A stretch of DNA of 6,440 bases from Paludibacter sp. (lineage in GTDB: Bacteria > Bacteroidota > Bacteroidia > Bacteroidales > Paludibacteraceae): the NCBI GenBank assembly GCA_024709185.1, contig JANJXE010000164.1:1-6440 (forward strand), given 5' to 3'. A program made the position numbers and the translations under genes. The stretch's first letter is position 1; each line of letters starts with the position of its first letter. Below the pieces are notes generated by a model that ran no database searches, was not told the origin of the DNA, and saw only the letters and a list, made by a program, of their open reading frames with translations. Positions 5,223 to 6,440 of the stretch are shown piece by piece.

Positions 5223-6440
5223 TTACTGTTTAAAAAAATGAGTGTAACTATCTTTATTGGTAAGAATCTGAAGGGCTGCCTGCAGGTCAGTGTCATTCTG
5301 CAGCGAGAATTCAATGACGCCTTTTTGGTAGTAATATCGTTTGATAATTTCAGCACTCAAGAGTTCTTCAATTTCGCTGCGGTGTTCGTATAATTTTACT
5401 TTTGTGTCAGGAAGTAACTTCGCTTTTAAAGCTTCAAACTCGGTAGCAGCTTCTTTGTCGAGGCCTTCGAATTTGGCAAAATTATACAAATCATCAAAAT
5501 ATTTCTTGGTTTGGGGCGTGTAGCTGAATTTCACTTCGTCGAGAAAGCGGGCGAAATCGTCAAAATCCTGATCGGTTAACTTAAACGATTTTGCAGGTGC
5601 AATTGTGGCTCTGTCCGCAGCAAAACGTGTGGCGAAGTCGAAGTATAAATTCTGAGCAAAAATGTAATAGGCAATGTTGATTGTCCGCTTGTCGCTGGTG
5701 ATTGAGTCGGGAATAATACCTCCTCCATCTTTTACAATACGACCCATTTGTGTGCGAAAAGTATTCGTAAGGCTGTCGGGTACCTTGGTGATGCGTCCTT
5801 CTTCATCGCGCTGAGCATAGTCAATGGCCTGAATACATCTGCCACTGGGAATATAATATTTTGCAGTCGTAATTTTCACATGCCCGCCGTAACTCACGGG
5901 ACGGATATTTTGTACCAAACCCTTGCCAAATGTCCTTTCACCAATTACCACTCCGCGATCGAGGTCCTGTAAAGCTCCTGCCAGAATTTCGGAAGCTGAT
6001 GCCGAGGCGCTGTTTACCAACATTGTTATCTTCATATCCGGAAAAGCAGGCTCTACAGTGGTTTTGTAGGAGTACGATGATTGTGCACTTTTTCCACGGG
6101 TGCTCACAATCTCAGTTCCCTTGGGAACGAAAAATCCCATAATCTTCACTGCTTCGTCGATCAGGCCTCCACCGTTGTTACGCAGGTCGAGAATCAATGA
6201 ATGAACACCCTGGCGTGTGGTCATCTCACGAAGCGTGTTTTTGAGTTCAATGGCTGCATTTTCAGTGAAATCGCTTAGAAGAATATACGCAATACCCGGT
6301 GCTACAATCTCGGAGTAGGCAATAGGATGTATTAGAATTTTTTCGCGTTGAAAAGTTTTTACAATTGGCTTTTTCTGCCCATAGCGCTTCACTTTCAGCT
6401 TGATTTCTGTATTCGGAGTTCCTTTTAACTTTGAACTGGC
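5223..6440 (-). CDS. S41 family carboxyl-terminal processing protease (C-terminal 405 residues, N-terminus off right edge)
   Basis: The frame stays open to the window edge, so this is the 3' part of a longer gene. The visible part begins with KLKGTPNTEIKLKVKR, the last strand region of a PDZ domain, so the signal sequence and most of the PDZ lie outside. The S41 core follows: LILDLRNNGGG (about 82-92 of the visible part), NSASASASEILAGALQD (143-159) and GERTFGKGLVQ (167-177). Spacing identifies the Ser/Lys dyad as Ser148 and Lys173, 25 apart as in E. coli Prc (Ser452/Lys477), with Gln177 at the conserved +4 position. GGGIIPDS (239-246) is another motif I associate with bacterial CTPs. About 150 further residues, mostly charged helix, form a C-terminal extension. 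Such proteases act in the periplasm on unstructured C-termini. No T9SS sorting domain is present at the C-terminus (ending HFFKQ). Methyltransferase and adenosyltransferase genes follow at 11-base gaps. Confidence 0.94.
   Translation of the reverse strand, partial: ASSKLKGTPNTEIKLKVKRYGQKKPIVKTFQREKILIHPIAYSEIVAPGIAYILLSDFTENAAIELKNTLREMTTRQGVHSLILDLRNNGGGLIDEAVKIMGFFVPKGTEIVSTRGKSAQSSYSYKTTVEPAFPDMKITMLVNSASASASEILAGALQDLDRGVVIGERTFGKGLVQNIRPVSYGGHVKITTAKYYIPSGRCIQAIDYAQRDEEGRITKVPDSLTNTFRTQMGRIVKDGGGIIPDSITSDKRTINIAYYIFAQNLYFDFATRFAADRATIAPAKSFKLTDQDFDDFARFLDEVKFSYTPQTKKYFDDLYNFAKFEGLDKEAATEFEALKAKLLPDTKVKLYEHRSEIEELLSAEIIKRYYYQKGVIEFSLQNDTDLQAALQILTNKDSYTHFFKQ

Noticed and set aside
5060..5356. 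Minus-strand frame of 98 codons across the S41/methyltransferase junction
   Set aside because: It overlaps two well-supported genes in another frame and has no recognisable motif. The frames at 4791-5063 and 2902-3093 on the minus strand are rejected for the same reason.
6390..6392. GTG at 6392 as the start of the S41 protease
   Set aside because: The frame remains open to position 6440, and the upstream residues (KLKGTPNTEIKLK) fit the end of a PDZ domain, so the gene clearly begins outside the window.
1..6440. A mobile element, CRISPR array, RNA gene or novel defence system
   Set aside because: I saw no transposase or integrase motifs, no spaced direct repeats, no tRNA or rRNA-like segments and no toxin-antitoxin or nuclease pairs. 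All coding space is taken by recognisable conserved genes.

Overview
The window looks like ordinary chromosomal DNA from a member of the Bacteroidota, most likely the Bacteroidales/Marinilabiliales side of the phylum. The phylum is certain from a type IX secretion (T9SS) core cluster, a Bacteroidota-type DUF2795 protein, intergenic spaces with no clear Shine-Dalgarno pattern, and a TAnnTTTG-type -7 promoter element. The order-level guess is inference only. Every real gene is on the minus strand, so transcription runs from high to low coordinates. Coding density is high and the longest gene-free stretch is 103 bases.

Right-hand block (about 6440 to 3866), in transcription order: the 3' part of an S41 carboxyl-terminal processing protease that runs off the window, a class I SAM-dependent methyltransferase with a GTG start, and a PduO-type ATP:cob(I)alamin adenosyltransferase. 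Gaps between them are 11 bases each, so they probably form one transcript. Their joint role is not evident and this looks like a housekeeping operon of mixed functions.

Middle (3865 to 3470): a 73-residue, very acidic DUF2795 protein with what looks like its own promoter 50 bases upstream, followed by a hairpin with a T6 tract. The hairpin ends only about 20 bases before the start of the next gene.

Left-hand block (3469 to 1): porP/sprF-like, gldK/porK, gldL/porL and the first 41 codons of gldM/porM, in the same order as the porPKLMN cluster of Porphyromonas gingivalis. gldN/porN is expected beyond the left edge. GldL and GldM form the proton-driven inner-membrane motor. GldK is the outer-membrane lipoprotein that forms the periplasmic ring with GldN. 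PorP is an outer-membrane barrel partner. Key charged residues of the motor (GldL Glu56, GldM Arg12) are visible in this window.

I see no mobile element, CRISPR array, RNA gene or defence-like system. The window does not appear to hold an undescribed system. The points that deserve a second look are the hairpin in front of porP, the DUF2795 gene with its promoter and short leader reading frame, and the orphan methyltransferase.
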